From assembly GCA_003332265.1 (NCBI GenBank), contig QPGA01000027.1, positions 3,551 through 41,990 on the forward strand: 38,440 nucleotides of DNA. Direction: 5' to 3'. Origin of the DNA: Candidatus Accumulibacter meliphilus (GTDB lineage Bacteria; Pseudomonadota; Gammaproteobacteria; Burkholderiales; Rhodocyclaceae). A model generated the notes under the pieces. The model did not search any database. It was given only the letters and a program-made list of their open reading frames with translations, and was not told where the DNA came from. Shown here in pieces: positions 1-10,886 of the stretch. The translations under genes and the position numbers were made by a program. How positions within the stretch are numbered: position 1 is the first letter of the stretch; every line of letters starts with the position of its first letter.

Positions 1-2
1 TG

Positions 3-1232
3 GGCTCCGCTACCTCCGTGACCGCCACCACCGTCGACATCGGCCTCGGAGTCGGTGGCAACGGAACGCTGACCATACTCGACAACTTTGCAGGCTCATT
101 CACCGCCGCCACCACAAACCTCGCCAACGGCCTGTTCGACTTCGGCAACAACACCCTGGAGGTTGGCGGCAGCGGGTCGATCGTGACGGGGACTTTCAAC
201 CTGAGCGGTGGCCTGCTCTCGGGAAGCAGCGTGAACCTCATCACCGAAGGAGGCTTCAAGTTCACCGGCGGGCGGCTCGATGTGATGACTTTCAATGGCA
301 GCTTGAACGAAGTCGGCGGCACGCTGGCGGCGGGCGACACGGCTGTCGGAACGACGACCGTCACAGGCGATTTCGGTCTGTCAGCGGCCGGTACGCTGGA
401 GATCAATCTGGCGGGCTATGGAGCGGGCACGGGCTACGACCAGCTCGCGGTTACCGGTGCCGTCGATCTCGACGGTAGCGGCGCCGTCGGCGGCATGCTC
501 GACCTGGTTCTCGATTTCGCCGCGCAGCTGAATGATCGCTTTGTCATCATCGACAACGACGGTGCCGATGTGATCGCGGGCACGTTTTTCGGGCTGGCCG
601 AGGGCGACAGCTTGGAGAAGGAGTTTGGTGACCAGCTCTATTCGTTCGCGATCAGCTATGCCGGCGGCGACGGCAACGATTTCGAACTCACCGTGACCAG
701 CATCGTCGCCGGCCCCACAGCGGGGGCAATGACAACGTTGAGCACCAGCAGCAGCCTAGGAAACTCGGTGATGAGCACAGACCTGGGCGACAGCCTTGTG
801 GTGACGCAACTCGTTGCAGATGCCGATGCCGATGCCGCGCAAGGTGCGCCCGCTGCGCCGGCTCTCGACACGCTCGACGCCGAAGCAGGCGAAACTCCGC
901 TCGACGGCGTGCACACTGCGTCATTCATCGAGATCGTGCGCTTCGATACCCTGTTCGATGCGCTCAGCGATCTCGACGACGGAACTCAAGCTCCCTTCGT
1001 CACGCCTTCGGTCGAAATCGGCGCCCAGATTGATGATCCTTGGCCGATTTCGCTAGCCTCCATCGGCGCTACCGTCGACGCTGCTGACGCCGTCGAGTTC
1101 GCATTCCCGGCCGGCGGCGGTACGCTTGACTTCGACACAGCCGCGAGCGCTCCGGAGGACTTCTCCGCTGTACCGCCGCCCGAGTTCGCGACTGCCATGC
1201 AGCTCGGCAACGTCGACTTCGTGGTCACCTGA
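3..1232 (+). CDS. C-terminal part of a repetitive surface/autotransporter-like protein (5' truncated by window edge)
   Basis: The reading frame is open to the left edge, so the true start lies outside the window. Residues 1 to about 220 are Gly/Thr/Asn/Val-rich with short repeating beta-strand units, typical of right-handed beta-helix passenger domains of large secreted proteins. They end in the motif YAGGDGNDFELTVT, which closes many autotransporter-associated beta-strand proteins. About 170 residues follow that are acidic and rich in Asp, Ala and Pro. I see neither an autotransporter barrel nor a PEP-CTERM tail there. The protein is probably exported and exposed on the surface or released, perhaps as an adhesin. 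The family is inferred from composition and the GGDGND motif only; the substrate and secretion route are unknown. Confidence 0.7.
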   Translation, partial: GSATSVTATTVDIGLGVGGNGTLTILDNFAGSFTAATTNLANGLFDFGNNTLEVGGSGSIVTGTFNLSGGLLSGSSVNLITEGGFKFTGGRLDVMTFNGSLNEVGGTLAAGDTAVGTTTVTGDFGLSAAGTLEINLAGYGAGTGYDQLAVTGAVDLDGSGAVGGMLDLVLDFAAQLNDRFVIIDNDGADVIAGTFFGLAEGDSLEKEFGDQLYSFAISYAGGDGNDFELTVTSIVAGPTAGAMTTLSTSSSLGNSVMSTDLGDSLVVTQLVADADADAAQGAPAAPALDTLDAEAGETPLDGVHTASFIEIVRFDTLFDALSDLDDGTQAPFVTPSVEIGAQIDDPWPISLASIGATVDAADAVEFAFPAGGGTLDFDTAASAPEDFSAVPPPEFATAMQLGNVDFVVT

Positions 1233-1242
1233 TCCTGCGCAC

Positions 1243-1276
1243 TGTCTGCCGTACCGCTCACACCGGTCGGCAGACA
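1243..1276 (+). terminator. Inverted repeat just after the surface-protein gene
   Basis: TGTCTGCCG (1243-1251) and CGGCAGACA (1268-1276) form a perfect 9-bp stem with a 16-nt loop, starting 11 nt after the stop codon. No T-run follows, so it may be a weak or Rho-assisted terminator or an mRNA 3'-end stabiliser. Confidence 0.4.
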
Positions 1277-1430
1277 AGGTGGCGCCACGCTCGCAATGTC
1301 GGCGAAGGCCAAGCCTTGGGCTCCACCAAGCAATGCCACAAGGCTGTCGACTCGCGACTCCTGCCCCCCGGACTCCGCCGCGCCCTAGTCCACCGCGTCC
1401 ACCGCGCACCCATCGTCCTCGGACCGCCGC

Positions 1431-2345
1431 TCAACCGCGCGGATGATGCTGCGCGTGCAGGCTTTTCAGACGTTCGCGGGCGACATGGGTATAGATTTGT
1501 GTCGTCGAGATGTCGGAATGACCGAGCAGCAACTGCACGACACGCAGATCGGCGCCGTGATTGAGCAGGTGCGTGGCGAAGGCGTGGCGGAGCACGTGTG
1601 GCGACAGCCGCGCCGGATCCATGCCGGCGTGCAGCGCGTAGCGCTTGATCAGTTGCCAGAACGCCTGCCGGCTCATCGCCGCACCACGGCTGGTAAGGAA
1701 GAGATCGTCGCTCTGCCGTCCATTGAGCAGCGCCGGCCGTCCATTGGCCAGATGGCGGCGCAGCCAGTCGCCGGCCACTTCGCCAAGCGGCACGATGCGC
1801 TCCTTGCTGCCTTTGCCGAAGACGCGCAGCACGCCCATGTCGAGATTGACTTCGTACACCTTGAGGCCGACCAGCTCGGAGACGCGCAGGCCGGTCGCAT
1901 AGAGGGTTTCGAGCATCGCCCGATCACGCTCGCCGAGCAGGCTCTCGGTCGGCGGCGCCGCGAGCAGGCGATCGACCTGCAGCTCGGAAAGCACTTTTGG
2001 CAGCCGCGACGGCTGCACCGGCATGGCGATCTTCAGCGTCGGGTCGCTGCTGCGCAGACCACGCGCGAGGAGGTGGCGATAAAAGCGGCGCAAGGTGGAC
2101 AGGTAGCGCGCCTGCGAAGAGGCACGCAGCGTTTGCGAGAGGGTGGCGACGAAGCGCATCAGGGTCGCCTCGTCGATCGCGGACAGACTGCCGAGACGCT
2201 GCTCGGCAAGCCAGGCGGCGAGTTGCAGGAGATCGCTACGATAGCTGGCCAGCGAAGCTTTGGCCAAACCGTCTTCAAGCCACAGCGTGTCGCAGAAAGC
2301 TTCGATCTCGGCGAGATCGGCAGGCTCGGCGTCAGCAGCCTTCAT
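1431..2345 (-). CDS. xerD: Site-specific tyrosine recombinase XerD
   Basis: A 304-residue tyrosine recombinase that, with XerC, resolves chromosome dimers at dif sites near the terminus. The N-terminal SAM-like core-binding domain covers residues about 9-95 and the catalytic domain about 115-295. The catalytic set is visible: R154 in TGLRVSEL, K178 in GKGSKER, H250 and R253 in HVLRHAFATH, H276 in LLGHSDIS, and nucleophile Y285 in QIYTH. Length matches the family (about 298-305). The frame extends far upstream, but the ATG at 2345 gives the normal N-terminus. That start overlaps the end of ogt by 14 nt, suggesting translational coupling. XerD rather than XerC is chosen from the KVLSELQVDRLL and ISTTQIYTHVARERLK stretches. 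Confidence 0.93.
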   Translation of the reverse strand: MKAADAEPADLAEIEAFCDTLWLEDGLAKASLASYRSDLLQLAAWLAEQRLGSLSAIDEATLMRFVATLSQTLRASSQARYLSTLRRFYRHLLARGLRSSDPTLKIAMPVQPSRLPKVLSELQVDRLLAAPPTESLLGERDRAMLETLYATGLRVSELVGLKVYEVNLDMGVLRVFGKGSKERIVPLGEVAGDWLRRHLANGRPALLNGRQSDDLFLTSRGAAMSRQAFWQLIKRYALHAGMDPARLSPHVLRHAFATHLLNHGADLRVVQLLLGHSDISTTQIYTHVARERLKSLHAQHHPRG

Positions 2346-2829
2346 GCGCCAGCAGCCAGCGCTTGACGTCGAGCAGGAAACCGCCATTCTGGCGCGCAAA
2401 ACCGCCCAGCCCGCCGCCGGCCGCGAGCACGCGATGGCAGGGAACGACCACCGGAAAGGGATTCGCGCCGCAAGCCTGGCCAACAGCCCGTGGCGCGTTG
2501 TGCAGCGCCTTGGCAATCTCGCCGTAGGCACGCGTCTGGTGCGTCGGGATGGCCGCGATCTGCTGCCAGACACGACGCTGGAAAAATGTCCCCGAGGGGC
2601 GCAAGGGCAGACCGAACACGAACTCCGCATCGCCCAGGTAGGCGGTGAGCTGGCGCACGGTCTCGGCAGCCAGCGCGTTTTTCGGCGCCACTTCAGGACT
2701 CGGCGGCAGGAAAACAATGCGCTGCACTTCGTCGTCGTCGCAGCGCACACCCAGGCAGAATCCGGGCGCGGCGATCAGCGCCTGGTAGTCGAGGCCATCA
2801 CCCGACACGCGCGCAACGCTCGCTGTCAC
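2332..2829 (-). CDS. ogt: Methylated-DNA--protein-cysteine methyltransferase
   Basis: A suicide DNA-repair enzyme of the Ogt/AGT family that transfers the alkyl group from O6-alkylguanine to its own cysteine. The active-site motif VVVPCHRVL is present with acceptor C131. The helix-turn-helix region QQIAAIPTHQTRAYGEIA and the closing GGFLLDVKRWLL are conserved. At 165 residues it has the usual Ogt length and no Ada-type regulatory domain. The start is a GTG directly abutting the stop of the upstream chalcone-isomerase-like gene, and the 3' end overlaps xerD by 14 nt, so the three genes are probably one transcript. An ATG-initiated form is not available without truncating the N-domain. Confidence 0.92.
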   Translation of the reverse strand: MTASVARVSGDGLDYQALIAAPGFCLGVRCDDDEVQRIVFLPPSPEVAPKNALAAETVRQLTAYLGDAEFVFGLPLRPSGTFFQRRVWQQIAAIPTHQTRAYGEIAKALHNAPRAVGQACGANPFPVVVPCHRVLAAGGGLGGFARQNGGFLLDVKRWLLAHEGC

Positions 2830-3411
2830 TCAGGAGGCCTTGCCGAGTAGCGCCTGTTTCAAATCGTCCTGTACCGGCTTGTTGCCCAGCCAGATCCTGA
2901 GCAGCGCCCGATAGAAATCCTCGCCGGCAATATCCTTTCCTTGCGCCTGCCCGTTGACCGTCAGGCGGGTACCGCTCGCCGGCAGCCAGTCGATCAGGAT
3001 ACTGGTCCCGGTCTTCGCTTCGCCGATCGCCAGCATGAGGTCGGAAAGCTGCTTCAAGCGGTCCTTGAGGCCGGCCATTTCGGCTTCGGAATGGTTGTTG
3101 GCCATGCCTTCCTGCAGGGCCTCGACGAACTGCTGGGCGGTGAGGTCGCGCAACAGCGTAATGGCAATCCGCTTGCCCCCCTTGGCCGCCAGAACCGCCT
3201 CGCTGTCGCCGCTTTTCGCGGGCAAATAGAGCGCCATTGCATAGATCTGAAAGAAGGCCTTCTTGCGCAGGCCGGCACCATTGACCAGCAACTCGCCGTT
3301 GCCGACCTTGGTTTGATCGTCGAACTTGACGCCGGCTACTTCGACGGCGGTCGCCAATTGGGAGAATTGGCAGAACAGGGCGGCCATCGCCGCCAGCAGC
3401 AGTTTTTTCAT
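2830..3411 (-). CDS. Secreted chalcone-isomerase-like protein
   Basis: A 193-residue protein with a Sec signal peptide (KK, then a hydrophobic stretch, then a probable cleavage after ATA near residue 22). The mature part has the pattern of bacterial chalcone-isomerase-like proteins: VAGVKFDDQTKVGNGELLVNGAGLRKK, then a conserved segment around FQIYAMALYLP, and an FYRALLRIWLGNKPVQDDLKQALL end. Despite the name, bacterial members have no demonstrated flavonoid substrate, and periplasmic fatty-acid or ligand binding has been proposed for the fold. The start is the ATG at 3411, eight nt after an AGGAGG sequence; a GTG one codon upstream is the alternative. It is probably cotranscribed with ogt and xerD. 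Confidence 0.82.
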   Translation of the reverse strand: MKKLLLAAMAALFCQFSQLATAVEVAGVKFDDQTKVGNGELLVNGAGLRKKAFFQIYAMALYLPAKSGDSEAVLAAKGGKRIAITLLRDLTAQQFVEALQEGMANNHSEAEMAGLKDRLKQLSDLMLAIGEAKTGTSILIDWLPASGTRLTVNGQAQGKDIAGEDFYRALLRIWLGNKPVQDDLKQALLGKAS

Positions 3412-3459
3412 CACCTCATCCTCCTTGCCATTAGCACTTGAAATTCTCCAGGACCTCGG

Positions 3460-4716
3460 TCAGGCACGCACCTCGCCGTTGCCGAGAACAATCCACTTCT
3501 GACAGGTCAGTCCTTCGAGGCCGACCGGTCCGCGCGCGTGGATTTTGTCGGTCGAAATGCCGATTTCGGCACCGAGACCGTATTCGAAGCCATCCGCGAA
3601 GCGCGTCGACGCATTGACCATCACCGACGCCGAATCGACTTCGCGCAGAAAACGCATCGCCGCCGTGTAGTTTTCGCTGACGATGGCGTCGGTGTGATGC
3701 GAGCCGTAGGCATTGATATGTTCGATGGCTTCGTCGAGTCCGGCGACCACCTTGACCGAGATGATCGCCGCCAGGTATTCTCTGGCGAAATCTTCCTCAC
3801 TCGCCGGCCATGCCGTGCTGACGATAGCCAGCGTTTCCGGACAACCGCGAAGCTCGACACCACGCTCCATCAACATGGCGCCAATCAGCGGCAGCAGATC
3901 GGCGGCAACTGAACGCGCCAGCAGCAGCGACTCGGCGGTATTGCAGGTACCGTAGCGCTGCGTCTTGGCGTTTTCGATGATCTGCAGCGCTTTCTCCGGA
4001 TCGGCGTGATCATCGACATAGACGTGGCAATTGCCATCCAGGTGCTGGATCATCGGCACCCGCGACTCAGCCAGCAAGCGCGAGATCAGCCCCTTGCCGC
4101 CACGCGGAACGATGACATCCACGTACTCGCGCATGGTGATCAGATGACCGACGACCGCGCGGTCGGTGGTGTCTATCACCTGTACGGCGCTTGGCGGCAG
4201 TCCGGCACTGGCCAGCCCCTCATGGACCAGGGCGGCAATTGCCCGGTTGCTGCGGATGGCTTCCGAGCCACCGCGCAGGATCGCCGCGTTTCCCGACTTC
4301 AGGCACAGCGCGGCGGCGTCGGCAGTGACGTTCGGGCGAGCCTCGTAGATGATGCCGACGACGCCCAGTGGTACGCGCATGCGGCCCACCTGGATGCCAC
4401 TCGGGCGAAACTTGAGGCCACTGACCTCGCCGACCGGGTCGTCCAGTGCAGCGACCTGCTCGACGCCTTCGGCCATCGCCGCAATGCCCTTTTCCGAAAG
4501 GGTCAGGCGGTCGAGCAGCGCCGGCTCGAGGCCGGCAGCGATGGCGGCGGCCAGATCCTCGCGATTGGCGGCGACCAGAACACCGGCCTCGCGGCGAATG
4601 GCCGCGGCGATCGCGCGCAGTGCGCTGTTCTTGGCGTTGCTGTCGGCACGCGCCATGGCCCGCGACGCCGCGCGCGCCTGCTGGCCAACGGTACGGATGT
4701 ACTGCTCTATGCTCAT
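3460..4716 (-). CDS. proA: Gamma-glutamyl phosphate reductase
   Basis: ProA reduces gamma-glutamyl phosphate with NADPH to glutamate semialdehyde, the second step of proline synthesis. The 418-residue protein matches the family from the N-terminal [20 protein letters not shown] to the C-terminal [13 protein letters not shown]. The aldehyde-dehydrogenase-type catalytic cysteine is C258 in [12 protein letters not shown], and the cofactor region [15 protein letters not shown] is intact. The start is the ATG at 4716. In many beta- and gammaproteobacteria proA lies just after holA. Here a small gene on the opposite strand separates the two, so proA must have its own promoter in 4717-5054. No proB is in the window. 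Confidence 0.97.
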   Translation of the reverse strand: MSIEQYIRTVGQQARAASRAMARADSNAKNSALRAIAAAIRREAGVLVAANREDLAAAIAAGLEPALLDRLTLSEKGIAAMAEGVEQVAALDDPVGEVSGLKFRPSGIQVGRMRVPLGVVGIIYEARPNVTADAAALCLKSGNAAILRGGSEAIRSNRAIAALVHEGLASAGLPPSAVQVIDTTDRAVVGHLITMREYVDVIVPRGGKGLISRLLAESRVPMIQHLDGNCHVYVDDHADPEKALQIIENAKTQRYGTCNTAESLLLARSVAADLLPLIGAMLMERGVELRGCPETLAIVSTAWPASEEDFAREYLAAIISVKVVAGLDEAIEHINAYGSHHTDAIVSENYTAAMRFLREVDSASVMVNASTRFADGFEYGLGAEIGISTDKIHARGPVGLEGLTCQKWIVLGNGEVRA

Positions 4717-5054
4717 GAGGCTTTCCAGAATTGCAGAGGGGCCGATAAGTGCTCAATAAACGTTCAAAAAGCGCGCCAGAAAGCTGGCGACGCAGAAACT
4801 TAGAAACCTACACCGGGCCGTGAAAGTGGCCTTCGCCGCCCCACCGACAAGACGATGCGGAGCGAAAGCGCTGGCAATGTTGCAGTGCAGCGAGGACAAT
4901 GAAGGCCAGCGTGAAGGCCGGTACGAAGTCGGTCAACTGCCGTTTGCGGTCGAGTTGCGATTATAGGCATCGACGGTGCGCCAGGGTCAAGGGAACCACC
5001 GCAAAGAATTACACTCAGAGGGCTATTCCTCCCTCTCAACTACCTGCGTCGATC
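4717..5054. other. Intergenic region between divergent proA and a small Cys-containing gene
   Basis: About 340 nt with no convincing gene. It must carry promoters for both flanking genes, but I see no clear -35/-10 pair; TATAGG at about 4960 is the nearest -10-like string. No strong hairpin or repeat was seen. Confidence 0.5.
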
Positions 5055-5309
5055 ATGAAACGAAAACTCATTTTGCCAACGGAAGTGAAAGTTTGCGCCA
5101 CCTGCAGTTACTGGGATGGAGAACGCAAGGTCGATACCGAAATGCAGCTGGTCGTCGTCAGCGAAAGCTGCGTCGGCGAGTGTCTGGTGCAGAGCAAAGC
5201 TTCGCCCAGCCTCACCGAGGCCAGCGCAGAAAGCCGAGATTGCCTCTGGGAGCACCTGGCGCCGGACGAAGTCGCCCCCGGCGAGCTTGAAGGCGGCAGC
5301 GCCGCCTGA
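5055..5309 (+). CDS. Small Cys-containing conserved-looking protein of unknown function
   Basis: An 84-residue protein beginning MKRKLILPTEVKVCATCSYWDGERK. It has a CxxC pair (C14, C17) and further cysteines in VSESCVGEC and SRDCLWEHL, so five in all, a pattern suited to a small metal site or disulfides. The C-terminal third is acidic. The frame runs upstream to 4899, but that part is low-information; the ATG at 5055 begins the ordered sequence, though no strong ribosome-binding site precedes it. It sits alone on the plus strand between two minus-strand housekeeping genes. I do not recognise a named family. Confidence 0.65.
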   Translation: MKRKLILPTEVKVCATCSYWDGERKVDTEMQLVVVSESCVGECLVQSKASPSLTEASAESRDCLWEHLAPDEVAPGELEGGSAA

Positions 5310-5345
5310 AATGGCAAGGGTGCCCGTCTCTCGGGGCGAAGAGTT

Positions 5346-6350
5346 TCAGACGACAGCGATGTTCAGACCAAGGCGCAGGAACTCGTTCCACACGTCGCCG
5401 CTGGCCAGGCCCTTGATCATGCGGTCGATGCGCGCCGCCTGCGCCAGGGCCGCCCTCGCCCGCCCGCCGTTCACCCGCTGCAATGCCTTTCTGATCTGCC
5501 CCTGGCGAGCCCCCCAGACGCGGGCCTCCTTCAACAGTTCCGGCAGCGGCTGACGCGCCTCGAGGCCGGTATTGATCTGGGCCAGGGCGCGTACCTCCTC
5601 GGTCATTGCCCAAAGCACCAGCGGCGGCGCCTCGCCCTCTTGCTGCAAACCATCGATGGTGCGCGTCAGGCGCAGCACATCACCCGCCAGCATCGCTTCA
5701 CGCAGGCCGTCGAGGTCGTAGCGAGCGACGTTGAGCACGGCCTCGCGAATCTGCTCGAGGCGCAGCGCACCCGAGGGGTAAAGGATTTCGAGTTTAAGAA
5801 TTTCCTGATGCGCGGCCAGCAAATTGCCTTCAACGCGCTCAGCAATGAAGCGCAGCCCGGCCGCATCGGCGCTTTGCTGCTGACGAGCGAGACGAGCAGC
5901 GAGCCAGGCCGGCAGCTCGGCAAGCCCGGGCGGGATCAGTTTGACGACCGCTCCGGCGGCAGCCACCGCGCCGACCCAGGCGGCCTTCTCCTCGCGCCAG
6001 TCGGCGCCGGTCATGGTCACCAGCAGCAGCGCATCCGGCGACGGACGCGCGCAGTAGGCCTGTAGCGCGGCACCGCCGTCGCGCCCCGGCTTGCCGGCCG
6101 GCAGACGCAGATCGATCAGCTTGCGCCCGGCGAACAAGGACATGCTGCCGGCGGCCTGGTAGAGATCGTTCCAGTTGAAAGCGCTGCCGGCAACCAGCAC
6201 TTCGCGTTCGTCGAAGCCCGCCTGGCGCGCCGCGGCGCGGATCGCGTCGGCCGCTTCAATGACCAGCAAGGGCTCGTCGCCATAGACCAGATAGACCGGC
6301 TTGAGCTCGCGCTGGAGCTGCGCCGCGAGATGTTCGCCCTTGAGCTGCAT
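5346..6350 (-). CDS. holA: DNA polymerase III delta subunit
   Basis: HolA is the clamp-loader subunit that opens the beta sliding clamp. The 334-residue protein has the expected N-terminal AAA+-like domain (PVYLVYGDEPLLVIEAADAIR), the clamp-contacting region around FNWNDLYQAAGSMSLFAGRKLIDLRLP, and the C-terminal collar domain with APPLVLWAMTEEVRAL. Like other delta subunits it lacks a working Walker A. The start is the ATG at 6350, 11 nt after the lptE stop. The order leuS-lptE-holA on one strand is the classic proteobacterial arrangement and supports both calls. Confidence 0.95.
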   Translation of the reverse strand: MQLKGEHLAAQLQRELKPVYLVYGDEPLLVIEAADAIRAAARQAGFDEREVLVAGSAFNWNDLYQAAGSMSLFAGRKLIDLRLPAGKPGRDGGAALQAYCARPSPDALLLVTMTGADWREEKAAWVGAVAAAGAVVKLIPPGLAELPAWLAARLARQQQSADAAGLRFIAERVEGNLLAAHQEILKLEILYPSGALRLEQIREAVLNVARYDLDGLREAMLAGDVLRLTRTIDGLQQEGEAPPLVLWAMTEEVRALAQINTGLEARQPLPELLKEARVWGARQGQIRKALQRVNGGRARAALAQAARIDRMIKGLASGDVWNEFLRLGLNIAVV

Positions 6351-6361
6351 CGCGCTCGCCG

Positions 6362-7033
6362 CTACCTGGCCAGCACTGGCTTGGCGGGCGTGGCCCCATT
6401 CACCGCATCCACGGCATCCACCGCATCCACCGCATCCACCGCATCCACCGCCTGGACCGGCACGGCCGCTTCCCCTGGCTGCGCTGAAGCGCCCGGCTCG
6501 ACCGCCGGCACCGGTTTGCCTGCCGCCAGGCGGCGCATCAACTGGTGCACCAGGTCATTCTCCATGTCGCGCCAGAGCAGCACCTCTTCCTGCTGTTTGG
6601 CGAGGACGTTGGAGTCGTCGTAGGTCAGGTCGCGGACCAGTTCGATGGTCCCTGGCGTGACCAGATCGCGGCCCTTGGCGTCGACCACGCGGTAGGGATA
6701 CAGGTAGCGCAAGCGCAGTTCGCTGACCCGGCCGGTGCCGGAAACCGAGAGGATGATGCGGTCGCGATACTCGGTGCCGGGCTGGAAAATGGCCTGCGCG
6801 CCGCTCGGGACAAGTGCCAGACGCGTCGTCGCCGAGGAACGAATGGCGCGCCGCAGATCGGCGCCGACCACCGAATATTCGGGCATCGCCAGGTAAATAC
6901 TCTCGTAGGGCAAAGAGTAGGAGCCGCGCAACTGGAAACCGCAAGCGGCAAGCAGGGTGAGCATCGCCAGGAAGAGCGCACGCGTGGCGACACGAGCAGG
7001 GGCCCGCAAAATGGGCGGCAGCGCCAGGCGCAT
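6362..7033 (-). CDS. lptE: LPS-assembly lipoprotein LptE
   Basis: LptE plugs the LptD barrel and helps place lipopolysaccharide in the outer leaflet of the outer membrane. The 223-residue product has a signal peptide ending in the lipobox LLAAC (acylated Cys about residue 31), followed by GFQLRGSYSLPYESIYL, the typical LptE beginning. The middle has the expected beta-strand pattern (YRDRIILSVSGTGRVSELRLRY) and the EVLLWRDMENDLVHQLMRRLA helix. The start is the ATG at 7033 with GGAG six nt upstream; a TTG further upstream is less likely. The C-terminal tail after about residue 175 is an Ala/Val/Asp low-complexity stretch built from a 9-bp tandem repeat, beyond the conserved domain. It lies 19 nt after leuS. 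Confidence 0.93.
   Translation of the reverse strand: MRLALPPILRAPARVATRALFLAMLTLLAACGFQLRGSYSLPYESIYLAMPEYSVVGADLRRAIRSSATTRLALVPSGAQAIFQPGTEYRDRIILSVSGTGRVSELRLRYLYPYRVVDAKGRDLVTPGTIELVRDLTYDDSNVLAKQQEEVLLWRDMENDLVHQLMRRLAAGKPVPAVEPGASAQPGEAAVPVQAVDAVDAVDAVDAVDAVNGATPAKPVLAR
6401..6454. repeat. 9-bp tandem repeat inside lptE (about six units)
   Basis: The unit CACCGCATC occurs at 6401, 6419, 6428 and 6437, with one-base variant CACGGCATC at 6410 and a diverged unit CACCGCCTG at 6446. The length is a multiple of three, so it adds Val-Asp-Ala units to the LptE tail without shifting frame. It is too short and lacks spacers to be a CRISPR. Confidence 0.9.
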
Positions 7034-7052
7034 CGGAGTCTCCCTCAAGCTT

Positions 7053-9776
<2,724 letters not shown>

Positions 9777-9885
9777 TTATACGCATAGTACGCATAGGCG
9801 CTGGGCCCTGCTCCGCTGCCGCGTCAGCCTCTTGCGGGCGACGCGCAAGGGGACCGCAGGGGAAGGAAAGACCTTCGAGGAGGGC

Positions 9886-9980
9886 GAGTGGCGTAGCGCC
9901 ACTCAAACCATTTAATGTGAAAGTCGCGCCAGCGACTCACGAATCCCCCTTCTCCCCTCGCGGGAGAAGGGTCGGGGAAG
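9886..9980. repeat. Cluster of three strong hairpins downstream of a hypothetical gene and upstream of leuS
   Basis: Three perfect inverted repeats follow each other: GAGTGGCG/CGCCACTC at 9886-9904 with a 3-nt loop, AGTCGC/GCGACT at 9921-9936 with a 4-nt loop, and CCCTTCTCCC/GGGAGAAGGG at 9947-9971 with a 5-nt loop. The last, with its flank up to about 9980, closely matches a hairpin at 18210-18236, so it is a dispersed REP-like element. None is followed by a T-run. They could stabilise mRNA ends or act as bidirectional termination or gyrase-type sites. Confidence 0.7.
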
Positions 9981-9986
9981 AGGGAG

Positions 9987-10034
9987 ACGGTCATGACTTT
10001 CATGATTTGGGGTGTCTCCACGTGTCATGACCGT
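9987..10034 (-). terminator. Long-armed inverted repeat at the 3' end of the hypothetical gene
   Basis: ACGGTCATGAC (9987-9997) and GTCATGACCGT (10024-10034) are perfect 11-bp inverted arms with a 26-nt spacer; each arm contains the palindrome GTCATGAC. The right arm touches the stop codon of the minus-strand gene. It is terminator-like in position, but no T-run is visible. Confidence 0.45.
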
Positions 10035-10378
10035 TAGACGGCCGGACCCTGGACGCGCAGCATCCTGTTGATTCCTGACTGAAAGAGCCTGGTGACGTTC
10101 TGTGCGGCACGCAGGTGCATGCTCGACATGCGGCTCTGGTGACGCCACAGCCAGAAGACACAGTTCACGCTCGGCGTATCGCGCACCAGAACGGAATTCC
10201 CCTCGGCTTCGGAGAGATCAATGAAACGTTCCACGGCCAGGCGGTAGTAATCCGAACTGTCGCAACGGCCGGTCATTTCCTCGGCTTCTCCGGCGGCGCG
10301 GCGCCACAGCTTGAGCGCGAGATCCTCGCTGATACCGGTCTTGTGGGCGACCCACGGTAGAATTTTTGGTGCTTTCAT
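10034..10378 (-). CDS. Conserved-looking 114-residue protein of unknown function
   Basis: The protein begins MKAPKILPWVAHKTGISEDLALKLWRRAAGEAEEMTG and ends near the helix NVTRLFQSGINRML. It is soluble, mainly helical by composition, with no signal peptide or membrane segment. The middle has SSDYYRLAVERFIDLSEAEG. I recall similar short proteins annotated as hypothetical in Rhodocyclales genomes, but no function is known to me. The ATG at 10378 is preceded by AGGAG at good spacing, so I use it rather than the longer frame upstream. It is transcribed away from the PqqD-like cassette and followed by inverted repeats. Confidence 0.75.
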   Translation of the reverse strand: MKAPKILPWVAHKTGISEDLALKLWRRAAGEAEEMTGRCDSSDYYRLAVERFIDLSEAEGNSVLVRDTPSVNCVFWLWRHQSRMSSMHLRAAQNVTRLFQSGINRMLRVQGPAV

Positions 10379-10886
10379 GGTCTTGCTCCTGAGAATCTGG
10401 GGATGCCAGGCGCTGTCAGCGGGCGACCGAAACCTCATGAGATCGGCCATGTTGCAACGCAGCATCATTATAAGCAATTCCCCCAGCAGAAAGTTGAGGG
10501 TTTCTTCTAATTGTCTCGCTCAAGCCATCGGATGAAGCTCCCGTTGTGGTCCTAATCCAACACTGTTGCTGCAAAGCGGAGCAGACTTCCCCGTGCAAGG
10601 CGGTGCGGGCAAGCAGGCTTTTTCTAGCGCGCCGCAACATCCGCTGCTCTTTGATCCGACTCCAGCTTAGCAGCGCCGCCGCCGGGTCAGCGTGCATAAG
10701 TGCACAGCACGGCAGAATGCGCCGGGATCTTGAGCGCTCCGGCCTTGCCCTCGGCTGACAAAGCCCACGGCACCAGCTACTCATCCCAGCTTCCTCCCAG
10801 ATTTCTCCCCGGCACGTACAAGATCGCTTTTCAGAATGGCTTCCACGCCTGGCGAACAACGCCAGCACTCATCCGAGGAGAAGCAA
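10379..10886. other. 508-nt intergenic region upstream of the PqqD-like cassette
   Basis: It lies between two divergent transcription units and holds the likely cassette promoter. I see a small palindrome GTGCA-TAAG-TGCAC at 10692-10705 and the ribosome-binding site GAGGAG at 10875-10880, but no clear -35/-10 or -24/-12 pair. Short open frames here (for example 10546-10758) look random, so I found no separate precursor-peptide gene. Confidence 0.5.

Noticed and set aside
1431-2750. A 439-residue form of XerD
   Set aside because: The first 135 residues are antisense-like Arg/Ser-rich noise overlapping ogt; the ATG at 2345 gives the standard 304-residue enzyme.
4800-5039. 79-residue minus-strand gene upstream of proA
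   Set aside because: No family resemblance, no ribosome-binding site, and composition typical of random GC-rich frames.
6401-6454. CRISPR array
   Set aside because: The 9-bp units are contiguous without spacers and lie inside the lptE coding frame.
10546-10758. 70-residue frame with CCC near its start as a RiPP precursor for the cassette
   Set aside because: No leader motif, no good ribosome-binding site and no core-like end; it looks like chance.
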